A DNA stretch of 64,000 nucleotides from Oscillospiraceae bacterium (GCA_017398725.1 JAFQFA010000016.1:1-64000), one strand, 5' to 3'. Shown: positions 1 through 8,944, numbered from the stretch's first letter. A program made the numbers and translations. Notes: generated by a model from the sequence alone, not told the origin.

Positions 1-1
1 C

Positions 2-100
2 GGCAAGACACTTGAGAATTTGACAACAAAGCAGACCTATCACTTATCCCAAACTCAAATAAACGAATTATATGAATTACTGGGAATACCCCAATCGTGA
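2..100 (+). CDS. C-terminal end of an unidentified protein (5' partial)
   Basis: An open frame enters from the left edge and runs 32 codons to a TGA at 98-100. The visible tail contains LSQTQINELYELLGIPQS. It stops 37 bases before the next gene on the same strand, so it may belong to the same transcript as the lipoprotein that follows. The fragment is too short to assign a family, and no motif is recognised. It could be chance, but the uninterrupted frame and tight spacing favour a real gene end. Confidence 0.5.
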   Translation, partial: GKTLENLTTKQTYHLSQTQINELYELLGIPQS

Positions 101-137
101 TTCCTGGCCCACAGCTCTATAGAAAGGGCGTGAAGTT

Positions 138-1994
138 GTGAAAAAGATATTCGCTATGTTTATGGTTTGTACAATCCTTCTCGGGTTGGTTGGCTGCAAC
201 AGCTCAAACCCTAAACTCCAAGATCCCAGCTTTGTTCCGCTTAACATGACGCCTGGTGAAACACATACCAGCTACGAAGGTGTTGAAATTCAGATCGACA
301 GCTTGAACTGGCATGAAGGAAATCTCAAGTCTTCACTGGTGGTCGCTTGGAACAATGAAACCAAGTATGAAGTGACCTACGGCGCATCCTTTGAGATTGA
401 ACGATTGGATGGTGAAGAATGGGTCAGCTGTGCAATTCCCGAGGAACTGGCATTTATTGCAATTGGGTATTTACTGCCGGCAGGCAAGATGAAAAACGAG
501 ACATATACGCTGACTGATATGTTTGATGTGACTTCGCCTGGAACTTACCGCTTCAAAACGGATTGCTATGTGTCTGATAACACCGAACAGGGTACGAAGT
601 GTGAGCTTACTGCAGAATTTACCCTTGGAAATGTCAAATGTCCCGATGATAGCAAAGTGACCGGCACGGAAATTCAATGGGCTGCCCAGTATATCCGTAC
701 CAATGGATATTCTGAAGGTGTCCTCTATCCCAGTGTGCGGATCATTGACAGCCTGCAGGAATTGAAGGATTACTACAATACTTGGCACGAAGTCTTTGAC
801 TTAGAGCGCAAGGAGAAGGTGTACTCCGATACAACCATTGGCTTCCTGGATGCCTGCGATCAGTTCGATGAAGCTTTCTTTGAAGATAACTATTTGATCT
901 TTGTGCTGCTGGAAGAAGGCAGCGGCTCTATCCGGCACGAGGTCCGCAGTGTTGAGCAAACAGAAGATAAGAAAATCAGCATTTCCATTGATCGAAATGT
1001 TCCCGAAGTTGGTACAGACGATATGGCCGAGTGGCATATCATCTTAGAACTCAGCCGGGATGTTTTGGTAGAAAACTCCATTGATACCTATTTGTATGTA
1101 GACGGCTTACCTTCCTATATGGATGATAAGGTTGTCATTCCCCAGACGGAAGCAGAATTCAAGGAGCCTCCTGCAGGAAAGATTATCACACCTGAGACGG
1201 AGGCTGACTTGCGAGTCAGCGGTTATTCCTGGATTTATTCACTAGGGAACGGACTTGAAAATGCAACGATCTCCGATCAGAACGGTAGACCTATTCCAAA
1301 GGAGGTCCTGTCTCAAGTTGTAATAGGCAGTCAGTACGCGGAAACGGTTTATGCTCCGGTACCAGGCACGGACACCTATGCGCCGACCAATTCCCTTGGC
1401 TATTTGGTGAAGCTGGCATGGGATGTGGAGCCCAACTCCGTAACCTATGCTTGCTGGCCAGAAACGGTGTGGCAAAAGGAGAATGTTCCGGAAGATACCG
1501 TTGTTTCGCAGGATGGTGCTTTCTACGCAAAACCCGGTGGCTATGTTTATGAGATCGTTGCAACCTGGGACGATGTTGGCAAGGGCTATCATGGAAGTGC
1601 AAACTACTATGTCTATATTGCTGGTGGAGATGACCACGATCATCAAGCGGCTGTGACTGCCCAAACTGTAGATGATCCGGTGACCGGATACTGCGGCAAC
1701 ACATGGACGAGACTGCATATCGACGGCAAGGAGTATTCATTTATGTACGGATACTCTGTGACCCTTACGGACATTCTTGTTAATCTCGACTATGATCCTA
1801 TGCGTGTTTGCAGATGCCGTCCTGAGTATACTGTTGATACCGAATTTGGAATTGGGTATGGTATAAACCTAACTGCCGGTTACGCACGCTGCGATAAAGG
1901 CCAGGCAGATCTAACCCAAGAACAGATTGATACGATCGCTGAAATTATCGAGTGGGCTGAAACAACCAACTGCAAATACCCTATCGACAATTAA
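138..1994 (+). CDS. Large secreted lipoprotein of unknown function
   Basis: Starts at a GTG. Residues 1-20 are a lipoprotein signal (MKK, hydrophobic core, then LVGC), so the mature protein should be lipid-anchored at Cys20 on the outer face of the membrane. Residues about 45-165 look like a bacterial Ig-like domain (EGVEIQIDSLNW, then SPGTYRF), often found in clostridial surface lipoproteins. The middle part is mixed alpha/beta without a recognisable catalytic motif. The C-terminal 100 residues contain several cysteines (YCGNTW, VCRCRPEY). A second surface protein follows 29 bases downstream in the same orientation, so they are probably co-transcribed. I do not recognise a specific family; a substrate-binding, sensory or immunity role is possible. 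Confidence 0.8.
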   Translation: MKKIFAMFMVCTILLGLVGCNSSNPKLQDPSFVPLNMTPGETHTSYEGVEIQIDSLNWHEGNLKSSLVVAWNNETKYEVTYGASFEIERLDGEEWVSCAIPEELAFIAIGYLLPAGKMKNETYTLTDMFDVTSPGTYRFKTDCYVSDNTEQGTKCELTAEFTLGNVKCPDDSKVTGTEIQWAAQYIRTNGYSEGVLYPSVRIIDSLQELKDYYNTWHEVFDLERKEKVYSDTTIGFLDACDQFDEAFFEDNYLIFVLLEEGSGSIRHEVRSVEQTEDKKISISIDRNVPEVGTDDMAEWHIILELSRDVLVENSIDTYLYVDGLPSYMDDKVVIPQTEAEFKEPPAGKIITPETEADLRVSGYSWIYSLGNGLENATISDQNGRPIPKEVLSQVVIGSQYAETVYAPVPGTDTYAPTNSLGYLVKLAWDVEPNSVTYACWPETVWQKENVPEDTVVSQDGAFYAKPGGYVYEIVATWDDVGKGYHGSANYYVYIAGGDDHDHQAAVTAQTVDDPVTGYCGNTWTRLHIDGKEYSFMYGYSVTLTDILVNLDYDPMRVCRCRPEYTVDTEFGIGYGINLTAGYARCDKGQADLTQEQIDTIAEIIEWAETTNCKYPIDN

Positions 1995-2023
1995 CTCTCA
2001 TCCAACCTTAAGGAGGTACCCTT

Positions 2024-3331
2024 ATGGTAAAAAAGATAATTTTCACAATAATTGCTGTTGTACTTCTTTTTGCTATCTTCCTTGCCCCTATTCCCAAGGG
2101 GCCGTATGAGGATGGTGGCACAAGGGAGTATGCTGCATTGACGTATAAGATCGTAGACTGGAATCGACTGACTACCGATGGTAAATACGAAGCCACGAAA
2201 GTGTACTGGTTCCCCAACAACTTTAAGTCCATTGACGATCTGTGGGCCAACGAAGAGCAGGAAGTGGTTCACAAGTTTGTGGCTACCATTCTGGAATTGG
2301 ACAGTAGCTCTGCGCTGGTTCAGCCTGCAGAAGGGGAAGATGAACTCCGCAGTGCTGATAAGATCCATCTTGGCATTGCAGATCTCGGCGATATTGGCGC
2401 TCAGGTGGGCAGCGAGGTGGAAATCCACTATACCGGTGGCATCATGGAATCTTATCCGGCGCAGATCAACGCAGTAAAATGGGAAATGGCCAAGACTCAC
2501 CGGAATAAGGAATTTACTGAGGAATGGTTGAACAAGGAAACAGCAGAGAAATGTGACTACGAACCATTCGATCATATCATTATTACTGAAATCTACTCCA
2601 ACTGTTTCTTTGCTACTCCGGCAATTCCCGCGCCATGGACAATTAAACTGAACGGACAACTTTCAGAAGATTGGTGCGTAGGAGATCAAGTTATCTGCAC
2701 TTACGATAATGTTTATCGCGATAATACCAAATTCGAAGTCGATTTTATGACCGTGGAACCTAGCGACTGGCAACCGGAGCCGGGCATGGCTTACAAGCCT
2801 GTTATTTACCTCTATCCAGAAGTAGAAACTGAGGTTTCCGTCAAACTGAATCTGGATGGCAAACTAACCTGCACTTATCCTACTTATAACGCAGGTTGGA
2901 AGGTAACTGCAGCTCCAGATGGCACACTGACAGATGTGAATGGCCAGATTTATAACTATCTCTACTGGGAAGGCGAAACCAATGCTCAGTGGGATATGAT
3001 CGAAGGCTTCTGCATCAAGGGTGAGGACACTGCAGCATTCATGGAGGATGCTCTGGAAAAGTTGGGACTTAACCGTAAAGAAGCAAACGAATTTATCGTG
3101 TACTGGTTGCCTCTAATGGAGCAGAACCCCTACAACATCATTTCCTTCCAGACGGACATCTACACTGATGCAGCCGAGCTACAGATTGACCCGGCACCAG
3201 ATACCCTGATCCGTGTGTTCATGGCTTGGAAGGCCGCGGATAGCTTTGTAGAAATGCCCGAGCAAGAACTGACCGCACCGGAACGCTCCGGTTTCACCGT
3301 TGTAGAATGGGGCGGCGCAGAAATCAAATAA
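2024..3331 (+). CDS. Signal-anchored extracellular protein of unknown function
   Basis: A perfect AAGGAGGT ribosome site lies just before the ATG at 2024. Residues 5-22 form one hydrophobic helix after MVKK, with no lipobox, so this is a signal peptide or N-terminal anchor. The rest is predicted to be outside the cell. Residues about 255-340 contain YKPVIYLYPE, VSVKLNLDGKL and YNYLYWEGE. I associate this block with uncharacterised Firmicutes surface proteins, but I cannot name a function. It sits 29 bases after the preceding lipoprotein and likely forms a two-gene unit with it. No cysteine or metal motif suggests an enzyme. Confidence 0.75.
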   Translation: MVKKIIFTIIAVVLLFAIFLAPIPKGPYEDGGTREYAALTYKIVDWNRLTTDGKYEATKVYWFPNNFKSIDDLWANEEQEVVHKFVATILELDSSSALVQPAEGEDELRSADKIHLGIADLGDIGAQVGSEVEIHYTGGIMESYPAQINAVKWEMAKTHRNKEFTEEWLNKETAEKCDYEPFDHIIITEIYSNCFFATPAIPAPWTIKLNGQLSEDWCVGDQVICTYDNVYRDNTKFEVDFMTVEPSDWQPEPGMAYKPVIYLYPEVETEVSVKLNLDGKLTCTYPTYNAGWKVTAAPDGTLTDVNGQIYNYLYWEGETNAQWDMIEGFCIKGEDTAAFMEDALEKLGLNRKEANEFIVYWLPLMEQNPYNIISFQTDIYTDAAELQIDPAPDTLIRVFMAWKAADSFVEMPEQELTAPERSGFTVVEWGGAEIK

Positions 3332-3380
3332 TCCTGAGACAAAAGAAGCGTGTTGGCATAGGCTGATATGAGGTGAGCCT

Positions 3381-3830
3381 ATGCAATATTCTACAAGGTG
3401 TCCAGATGCGGTGGCGCAAATCATAGGGGGAGCGGAGGCACCGCAGTTATCCGGATGTGTTCAGTTTTATCAGGAGAACGGTTGCGTTTTGATAGTGGCG
3501 AAGATTTCTGGTCTGCCCAGGGTGAGTGGAACAGGATTCTTCGGATTTCACATTCATCAGGGAACCTCTTGCGCTGGAACGGATTTTTCAAGCACAGGAA
3601 GTCATTATAACCCCACAGACCAGGCACATCCAGAACATTCGGGTGATCTGCCTCCGCTGCTACGGTGCCAGGGGAATGCATATCTGTCTGTAAAAACAGA
3701 TCGGTTTTCTGTAAAGGGTATTATTGGACGAACCGTAGTCATTCACAGTGAACCGGATGACTTCCACTCTCAGCCTGCTGGCAATGCGGGGAGAAAAATT
3801 GCCTGTGGGGTAATTTGCAAAAAACGATAA
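3381..3830 (+). CDS. sodC: Cu/Zn superoxide dismutase family protein
   Basis: A 149-residue single domain with the Cu/Zn SOD ligand pattern: GFHIH (His57, His59), His75, HPEHSGDLP (His83, His86, Asp89), and His122 in VVIHSEPDDF. Cys64 and Cys142 sit where the family disulfide lies. The closing motif reads GNAGRKIACGVI, so the residue before IACG, which is the catalytic-channel arginine in the usual GNAG-x-R-[IL]-ACG, is Lys139 here, with Arg shifted one place upstream. There is no signal peptide, unlike most bacterial SodC proteins, so it would act in the cytosol unless exported some other way. It is expected to dismutate superoxide; reduced or altered activity is possible. Preceded by a weak GAGGTGAG site. 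Confidence 0.85.
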   Translation: MQYSTRCPDAVAQIIGGAEAPQLSGCVQFYQENGCVLIVAKISGLPRVSGTGFFGFHIHQGTSCAGTDFSSTGSHYNPTDQAHPEHSGDLPPLLRCQGNAYLSVKTDRFSVKGIIGRTVVIHSEPDDFHSQPAGNAGRKIACGVICKKR

Positions 3831-3974
3831 TCAATGCCTAGTGATACAATCCCTATCCCCGGGTATTTCAAGACCTATGTACTGGTATTGGATTTTGTGG
3901 GTAATTTGAGTGTAAATTACGGAATGTTTTGTATACAGATTAGGGTATCTTCGATATAATTGGCGATATATACT

Positions 3975-4015
3975 AAAAAAGAAGTAGTAAGCATAGTACT
4001 TACTACTTCTTTTTT
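3975..4015. terminator. Bidirectional terminator between sodC and the defence operon
   Basis: A perfect 11-bp stem (3981-3991 with 3999-4009, 7-nt loop) is flanked by A6 on the left and T6 on the right, so it can stop transcripts arriving from either side. It separates the plus-strand sodC end from the convergent minus-strand operon end. Confidence 0.9.
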
Positions 4016-4033
4016 ATATGCCGCTATGTATTC

Positions 4034-5830
4034 TTAGTCATATATACCTTTGCGGATGCAACATTTTTTAAACTTTATACCACTTCCGCATGGACAGAGC
4101 TCATTTCGACCAACCTTCGTTCGTCTAACCGGCTTTTTCTCCATAGCAGGTAGCGTATATGGAATGCCATGTTTTTCAAAATATATTTTATCAATCAGAC
4201 TTGGCCCGTTGGGCATTATAATGGTATCAGAATTAGTGATTTTTATGGTTGCTTTATTGTTAAGATAATAGTTTTCTAATACATCTAACTCATCAGAAGA
4301 ATAAATATGAGCATGATTATTTATTCTCCAAAGAATATAATCTATGAAATTGGATGGGCCTTTATTCAAATACGTGTTAATTTCAATTATGTTTTCCATA
4401 TCATGTAAATTGCAGACCCATGGATATGGTTGATTATCTTCTGTTTGTATCAATTGAGAAGTATTAACTGCTATACTTCCGAATTGATTGAGTGTTAGTA
4501 CTATTGGCAAAATAATCTTTTGAGATATATTGCTGATAGTGAATGCCTGGCTTTTGTTTTCAAACAGTGTTATGCTTTGGTTCTTTTCTATTAATTCTTT
4601 TAAGATGATTGCTTGCTTGTATGCGCCACCAATGCCACTATCGGAATGAAAATGATCATATATTCTTTGGTATGCTTTTTCGGGGTTAAAAAAAGGCTCC
4701 CTTACTTTTGAAGCTTTAACTTCTGCAACTAATATATACTTATCAAATTCAACAAGTATATCGTGTTCTTTAGTTCCTCGTTCTTCACAAACTTGTGAAT
4801 GATATATAGCTTTTTCACCCAATAGGCTTTTTAAGTGTGTTAAAAAGAAATTTTCAACTATATCTGCTTTGCTCTTTTTATACTTCGCAGCAAAAGTATT
4901 TTGGGGATTCTCTAAAATATCAGTTATATAATCGAATATTGCGTTTAATAGAAATTTGGGGTGAATCACAAACAGTTGTGATTCATCTACATAGCAAAGT
5001 GGCTGTTTGGCAAACGGATTTTTACCATTGTAGTATGTAAAATCGCGCTCTTGTCTTTGTAAAGAGAAAGCATTTATTAGTGCATTTCCTTTTACTTCGC
5101 CAAATTCTGCAACGATGTCTGTTGTGCAAATGATATTTACGCCGTTGATTTTTGATTGAAATTCGTTACGTTTATTTCCTCTCACAAATTCCAAAAGCTT
5201 TTTGTATTCATTATTAATGTTTGGGGAGCGAGGGTCAAGGGTATCAAGAAAATCAAAGATTTCCGCCTGCACTTTTTGGCACGCTTTAAAAGATTCTTCA
5301 AAAGCCGAAGAGATGAAGTGGTAAAAGTCAATATAATCGGAAACACATAATGAGGTGAGTGCTTCCAATTCAATATCAAATGGGGAATACAAGTCCTTGA
5401 TTAAGCTTAAGGTTTGTTCATCATAGCGTAGTATTCCCATATCGAAATACGAGCTAAATGCTTCGGCTGAAACAAAATGTTTTTTTGCTTTTTCTGGATC
5501 GTTTTTTATTGTTTCTTCGTCGAGGTCCATAAACCCTAATATATATTTAGAAGTAATAGCTTGAATATCCTTCTCTATACCTATAAATTCAGATTCTGAA
5601 TCATGGGAAATGCCTTTACTTAAGTCGGTAGTACTCATTAGCAGTCCTGCTAGATACAAGTACTGCTTTTGGGGTGACATGAGGTTTGTTTTGTTAAAAA
5701 TATCTGATTGAAAAGCAACCTCTTCTCCGTCATTAGCAAAGGTCATAAAGCGGATACTTATCATGCCAAGCAAATCTCGCGTATCATAGGTCTCTAATTT
5801 TTCCTTTAATTTGTTTACCATTTCTTCCAT
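4034..5830 (-). CDS. PD-(D/E)XK-like nuclease candidate with C-terminal SEC-C zinc motif
   Basis: A 598-residue protein and the last gene of the AT-rich minus-strand operon. The C-terminus carries a SEC-C/YecA metal motif, CPCGSG then KKCC, with Cys579, Cys581, Cys590 and Cys591 in the C-x-C-x8-C-C pattern. SEC-C motifs bind zinc and often tag nucleases or SecA-like proteins. Upstream, [19 protein letters not shown] (about 355-373) matches the core strands of PD-(D/E)XK nucleases: Asp357, then Glu370-x-Lys372, with a possible helix Glu at about 328. The first 320 residues are helical and unrecognised. A GAGGG ribosome site lies before the ATG. It follows the ATPase gene by 73 bases, with a hairpin in between. 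The nuclease call is inference from the motif; the SEC-C call is firm. Confidence 0.7.
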   Translation of the reverse strand: MEEMVNKLKEKLETYDTRDLLGMISIRFMTFANDGEEVAFQSDIFNKTNLMSPQKQYLYLAGLLMSTTDLSKGISHDSESEFIGIEKDIQAITSKYILGFMDLDEETIKNDPEKAKKHFVSAEAFSSYFDMGILRYDEQTLSLIKDLYSPFDIELEALTSLCVSDYIDFYHFISSAFEESFKACQKVQAEIFDFLDTLDPRSPNINNEYKKLLEFVRGNKRNEFQSKINGVNIICTTDIVAEFGEVKGNALINAFSLQRQERDFTYYNGKNPFAKQPLCYVDESQLFVIHPKFLLNAIFDYITDILENPQNTFAAKYKKSKADIVENFFLTHLKSLLGEKAIYHSQVCEERGTKEHDILVEFDKYILVAEVKASKVREPFFNPEKAYQRIYDHFHSDSGIGGAYKQAIILKELIEKNQSITLFENKSQAFTISNISQKIILPIVLTLNQFGSIAVNTSQLIQTEDNQPYPWVCNLHDMENIIEINTYLNKGPSNFIDYILWRINNHAHIYSSDELDVLENYYLNNKATIKITNSDTIIMPNGPSLIDKIYFEKHGIPYTLPAMEKKPVRRTKVGRNELCPCGSGIKFKKCCIRKGIYD

Positions 5831-5858
5831 TTATTTACCCTCTTGTTTATAAAAGTAT

Positions 5859-5898
5859 GTGGACAGCCCACCCCGCTTCCTTGGAGGTTGCTGTCCAC
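5859..5898 (-). other. Hairpin between ATPase and SEC-C genes
   Basis: A perfect 9-bp inverted repeat (5859-5867 with 5890-5898) encloses a 22-nt loop directly after the ATPase stop codon. On the minus strand it is followed by a weak T-rich stretch, then the GAGGG site of the SEC-C gene. It may lower expression of the last gene or protect the upstream mRNA; it lacks a strong U-tract, so full termination is unlikely. Confidence 0.5.
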
Positions 5899-5903
5899 AA
5901 CTC

Positions 5904-7667
5904 TTAAAATCGTATGCCTAACAAACCGCCGTTTTCTTGATCATCTGAGATTTTCAATACAACGTTACTATTAAACAATGAAGAAAACTCGTCATCAAAT
6001 TCCTGGTATGGGACCATGTCTGAATTTAAAAGACAAATATATTGATACCCTAAATTTTCGGATTTTAATTGGGCAAGTATTAATGCTCTAGCTACTTGAC
6101 GTTCGTCTACTCCATCGAAAATTGTGCTATCATGTACAAGGAAATTGGGATATCGATTTCTTGAACGGCCTAATTCTGCCAATACCATGTCGTAACAAAA
6201 CACTTTCATATAGTTTACACCCTGACTTCGCGAACTTTTAATATCGACACCAAAAGCATACCCCGTTTCTTTTAGGTCGATAGTTAAAGTGCCTGCTTCC
6301 GGATAAAGAAACTCTGTGTTAGTTCTGAACAATGATATAGCTTGTTCACGTATTTGTATCCGTTCATTATAATCCCGACGCGATTTGATCAAAAGTTCCT
6401 GGTTTTCAATCTTTAATCTGCTTTTGCTATCTTCAATGTATTCAGCGGATTCCAATCTTCTTTTTGCATCTTCCAAGAGCTGCTTTGCTTTTGCGTATCG
6501 ATCTTGAATTAATACATACTCAGCTAATGCACCATGGGTTTCAAGAATTCTCATTTTTTCGGAGCGCTGAATACTTAAATCTGAGATCTGCCTGCTTATT
6601 TCTGCAATCTCTTTTCGTAGGGAAGTAATTTCGTTACATAGATACTCTTTCCTGTTCGAAACAATAGCTTTGTGAAAGTCAATTACTTCAGACAAAGGCT
6701 GTAGAACAGAAGCTTGGAATAACACTCCAGCTTCAGAATAAATTTTCATTATATCATCGACGGGCAATGCAGGTTCATCATCTGAATAACTAACCTCATA
6801 TCTTTCAAGTAATTGTTGTCGCAATATGAGGGCGTTGGTGAGTGCGTGGATCTCATTGGTAAGGGAATTTGCTTCTTTTGAAATATCTTCGTATTGTGGA
6901 TGTATTTGGAACGCTTCTAGCTGCTTTTTGAATGCATCTACATCTCTTTGACGAGTAATTACCTCGGTGCTTAATTCCCCGATATTCAGTCTGAAAGGAC
7001 CAATTATACCGGACTTTGTTGCATTCTTAAAGTCTTCAATTCCTTTCTTTCGCTCTTTTAAGCTTTGGAATTGTCCTGCATATTCCATGCTCAAGTTTAG
7101 GAAAAAGGAGTTGCAAATTTGCACGCTTGACGCTTTTTGGCGCGAAAAGAATTCAAAAGCACTTCTGTAACCATCAACATTCCTACGGACTGCATACGAA
7201 ATTAGTTCACGGAATGAAGGCAAATATTCTTCGTTGTTTTCCGACGCTTCGATGCCGTAAAAATCCTCAAGCATTGCTTTATTAAATGCGTTTGGAGATA
7301 CATAATAGCGTTTTGCTTTTTTATCGTATTTGCAATCAAAACTTAATGTTGATACATCACCATCAATATAAATTTTGCCAGGGGAATCAGTAAAACGTTC
7401 AATGTTATAGATTTTGTTGGCGATATCAAGCTCTAGAATGAATGACCAGCCCTTTAAATTTTCGTTCTTAAAGACAGAATTAGCCGTCACCTGTGAGCCC
7501 AAACAAAAGTGTATTATCTCGACGAGAGTTGTCTTTCCTGCACCGTTTCGTGTTTTCTTATTCTCTGACTGATCATTATGGTTTCTGTCTGCTAAGATAA
7601 CATTAAAACCAGAATGTAAAGTTACACACTTAAAGTTTGAATTATTGCTTTTAATTGAGTGAATCAT
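5904..7667 (-). CDS. ABC-type ATPase, DUF2326-like (ABC-three-component system)
   Basis: A 587-residue SMC/Rad50-like ATPase. Walker A is at residues 41-48 (NGAGKTTL). Residues about 200-430 are heptad-rich and probably form a coiled coil. A hydrophobic strand ending in Asp (NFLVHDS, about residue 508) is the Walker B candidate, followed by DGVDERQ in the C-terminal half typical of DUF2326. Such ATPases pair with a small middle component and a variable effector in ABC-three-component conflict systems (family knowledge). Here the start overlaps the middle-component gene by 17 bases and has a GAGGTG site, so translation is probably coupled. The ATPase would sense or engage nucleic acid and license the effector. 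No ABC-transporter membrane partner is present. Confidence 0.85.
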   Translation of the reverse strand: MIHSIKSNNSNFKCVTLHSGFNVILADRNHNDQSENKKTRNGAGKTTLVEIIHFCLGSQVTANSVFKNENLKGWSFILELDIANKIYNIERFTDSPGKIYIDGDVSTLSFDCKYDKKAKRYYVSPNAFNKAMLEDFYGIEASENNEEYLPSFRELISYAVRRNVDGYRSAFEFFSRQKASSVQICNSFFLNLSMEYAGQFQSLKERKKGIEDFKNATKSGIIGPFRLNIGELSTEVITRQRDVDAFKKQLEAFQIHPQYEDISKEANSLTNEIHALTNALILRQQLLERYEVSYSDDEPALPVDDIMKIYSEAGVLFQASVLQPLSEVIDFHKAIVSNRKEYLCNEITSLRKEIAEISRQISDLSIQRSEKMRILETHGALAEYVLIQDRYAKAKQLLEDAKRRLESAEYIEDSKSRLKIENQELLIKSRRDYNERIQIREQAISLFRTNTEFLYPEAGTLTIDLKETGYAFGVDIKSSRSQGVNYMKVFCYDMVLAELGRSRNRYPNFLVHDSTIFDGVDERQVARALILAQLKSENLGYQYICLLNSDMVPYQEFDDEFSSLFNSNVVLKISDDQENGGLLGIRF

Positions 7668-7890
7668 TTTTACACCTCACAATCATTCCATCCTTTAAGA
7701 CAATAGAGTTTATCATGTATAAATAATCTAGTGTCAGCAAGAATTTTTCGAAACTTACTATACCTTCGTGATTTTTTACTTTGTCCCACAATAAAGAGAT
7801 CGTTTGTGGTTCTGTAATTTCAGACAATAATGCAGCGCCACATCCCAAAAGAGAATATTCTATTTTAATATTCTTGTCCGGCAGAATCAC
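7651..7890 (-). CDS. ABC-three-component system middle component (MC6-like)
   Basis: A 79-residue protein beginning MILPDKNIKIEYSLLGCGA, with LWDKV, then SFEKFLLTLDYLY and LKDGMIVRC. This matches my recollection of the MC6 class of middle components: an N-terminal ILPDK, a helical SLLGxGA segment and a winged-helix-like end. The GTG start overlaps the TGA of the HNH gene (GTGA), and the 3' end overlaps the ATPase start, so the three genes form one translationally coupled unit. Middle components are thought to bridge ATPase and effector. An alternative reading is a generic small winged-helix protein, but position and sequence both favour MC6. Confidence 0.75.
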   Translation of the reverse strand: MILPDKNIKIEYSLLGCGAALLSEITEPQTISLLWDKVKNHEGIVSFEKFLLTLDYLYMINSIVLKDGMIVRCKNDSLN

Positions 7891-8630
7891 TTCTCGAACA
7901 CCTCACACTTTTCAAAGAAATATGTTAATATGCCGAGACCTGCCGCTTTGTATGAGAAATCTGATCTTTTTCCACTCGCAAAGTCCCATAGTTCATCAAA
8001 AATCTCATCGTTATCTATTCCTCGTGCTTTTAATTCCTGATATTTTTGTGCCATTATATTTGTTAATTGTGTAGCAAATAAGGGGTCTGGGTGCTTATTT
8101 AAATAATCATCAATGGTGGAGTTGCTGGATAGTCCCATTGTTATATGCATTTGAAATGCCTGTAATGAATTCTTTTTGATTTTTTCGTCAATTTTTAGAA
8201 GCGAATAAGATGAAGCAGTTTCTATCGACGTGGCAGAAGTCATTAAATATTTAGCCAAAACTTCTAGTTCTGCAAAACTGTAAGAAACAGATTCTTGTTT
8301 TAGCATCTCGACAACCCATTGTTCATGTTTGCTCTTTAAATCAAAAAGAGTTTCTGTTGGATACAATGTGGCATCGTTATCAATCTTTGTGTGGCAGTTA
8401 CAGCAAAGAAATATTAAGTTGCTCTCGCTGTTTACGAAAGATTCATCTTTAGTGGCATCATAGCGAGCTGCATCAGATTTCTCTCCGTAAATATGTGCGT
8501 TTTCACCTATGCAGCCTAAAGACGGATTATCGGGATCAACTAAAATAGTTTTACAAATAGCGCAACGGTTTCCGCTTTTGGTATGGAGTAATCGCTCGTT
8601 TTTCTTTGTTATAGTCGCTTTTATCGCCAT
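7887..8630 (-). CDS. HNH nuclease-type effector of the ABC-three-component system
   Basis: A 247-residue protein and the first gene of the operon. Residues 23-26 (CAIC) and 76-79 (CCNC) form a zinc-binding pair of CxxC knuckles. His46 (ENAHIYG), Asn71 (SESNLIFLC) and His80 give the H-N-H catalytic set. The remaining 150 residues are helical and end in LGILTYFFEKC, resembling the C-terminal adaptor domain of ABC-three-component effectors. It probably cuts DNA when released by the ATPase/middle-component pair; this is inferred from family and context. GAGGTGG precedes the ATG, and the promoter with a palindromic operator lies 33-61 bases upstream. Confidence 0.8.
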   Translation of the reverse strand: MAIKATITKKNERLLHTKSGNRCAICKTILVDPDNPSLGCIGENAHIYGEKSDAARYDATKDESFVNSESNLIFLCCNCHTKIDNDATLYPTETLFDLKSKHEQWVVEMLKQESVSYSFAELEVLAKYLMTSATSIETASSYSLLKIDEKIKKNSLQAFQMHITMGLSSNSTIDDYLNKHPDPLFATQLTNIMAQKYQELKARGIDNDEIFDELWDFASGKRSDFSYKAAGLGILTYFFEKCEVFEK

Positions 8631-8662
8631 TATTCCACCTCAAATATAAAATTTGTAAATAT

Positions 8663-8691
8663 ATTATATAATCCTTGACGGAAATCGTCAA
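8663..8691 (-). promoter_or_regulatory. Promoter with palindromic operator of the defence operon
   Basis: On the minus strand, TTGACG (8691-8686) and TATAAT (8668-8663) are separated by exactly 17 bases. The -35 lies inside a perfect palindrome at 8675-8691, TTGACG-GAAAT-CGTCAA, a good site for a dimeric repressor. No dedicated regulator gene is present in the operon, so the repressor may be the middle component, the xis-like protein, or encoded elsewhere. Confidence 0.75.
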
Positions 8692-8800
8692 TATATGTAA
8701 AGTTGCAATTAGGTCTATGAGCACTGACATACAGTTGACACCTGTATAACGCGACGATGTAGAACCAGTATAATGGTAATTCTGTAATACTCGGCCCGGC

Positions 8801-8852
8801 CATAGAGAAAGCGGAGAGAGAAGTCTCTATGCACCTGCAGCCACGGGGGCTG
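8801..8852. other. Two adjacent hairpins in gene-free DNA
   Basis: A perfect 8-bp inverted repeat (8801-8808 with 8824-8831, CATAGAGA/TCTCTATG) is followed by a 5-bp hairpin with loop ACGGG (8838-8852). A T6 run sits at 8864-8869, too far away for a classical terminator. No ORF is supported from 8692 to 8909. This could be the 3' end of a short RNA or a leader; it fits no riboswitch that I recognise. Confidence 0.35.
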
Positions 8853-8909
8853 GATTGGAAAAATTTTTTGAGTTTTCTTCCCCAGACTCATTTGAGAAAG
8901 TGAGTGGAA

Positions 8910-8938
8910 TTGACTTTGTCGAACATCTGTGCTATAAT
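8910..8938 (+). promoter_or_regulatory. Strong sigma-A promoter for the candidate ncRNA
   Basis: TTGACT (8910-8915) and a perfect TATAAT (8933-8938) with the ideal 17-base spacer predict a transcript start near 8945. No plus-strand ORF with a ribosome site follows for 670 bases, so the product is most likely a non-coding RNA. Confidence 0.75.
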
Positions 8939-8944
8939 TATTAT

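Noticed and set aside
3831..4033. Left attachment site of the mobile element next to the defence operon end
   Set aside because: I looked for a copy of the tRNA-Arg loop or 3' end (CTTAGGAGG, CTGACGC) here and across 1-11400 and found none by eye; the left end is probably outside the window.
8735..8774. TTGACA and TATAAT as a promoter upstream of the hairpin pair
   Set aside because: They are separated by 28 bases, too far to act together.
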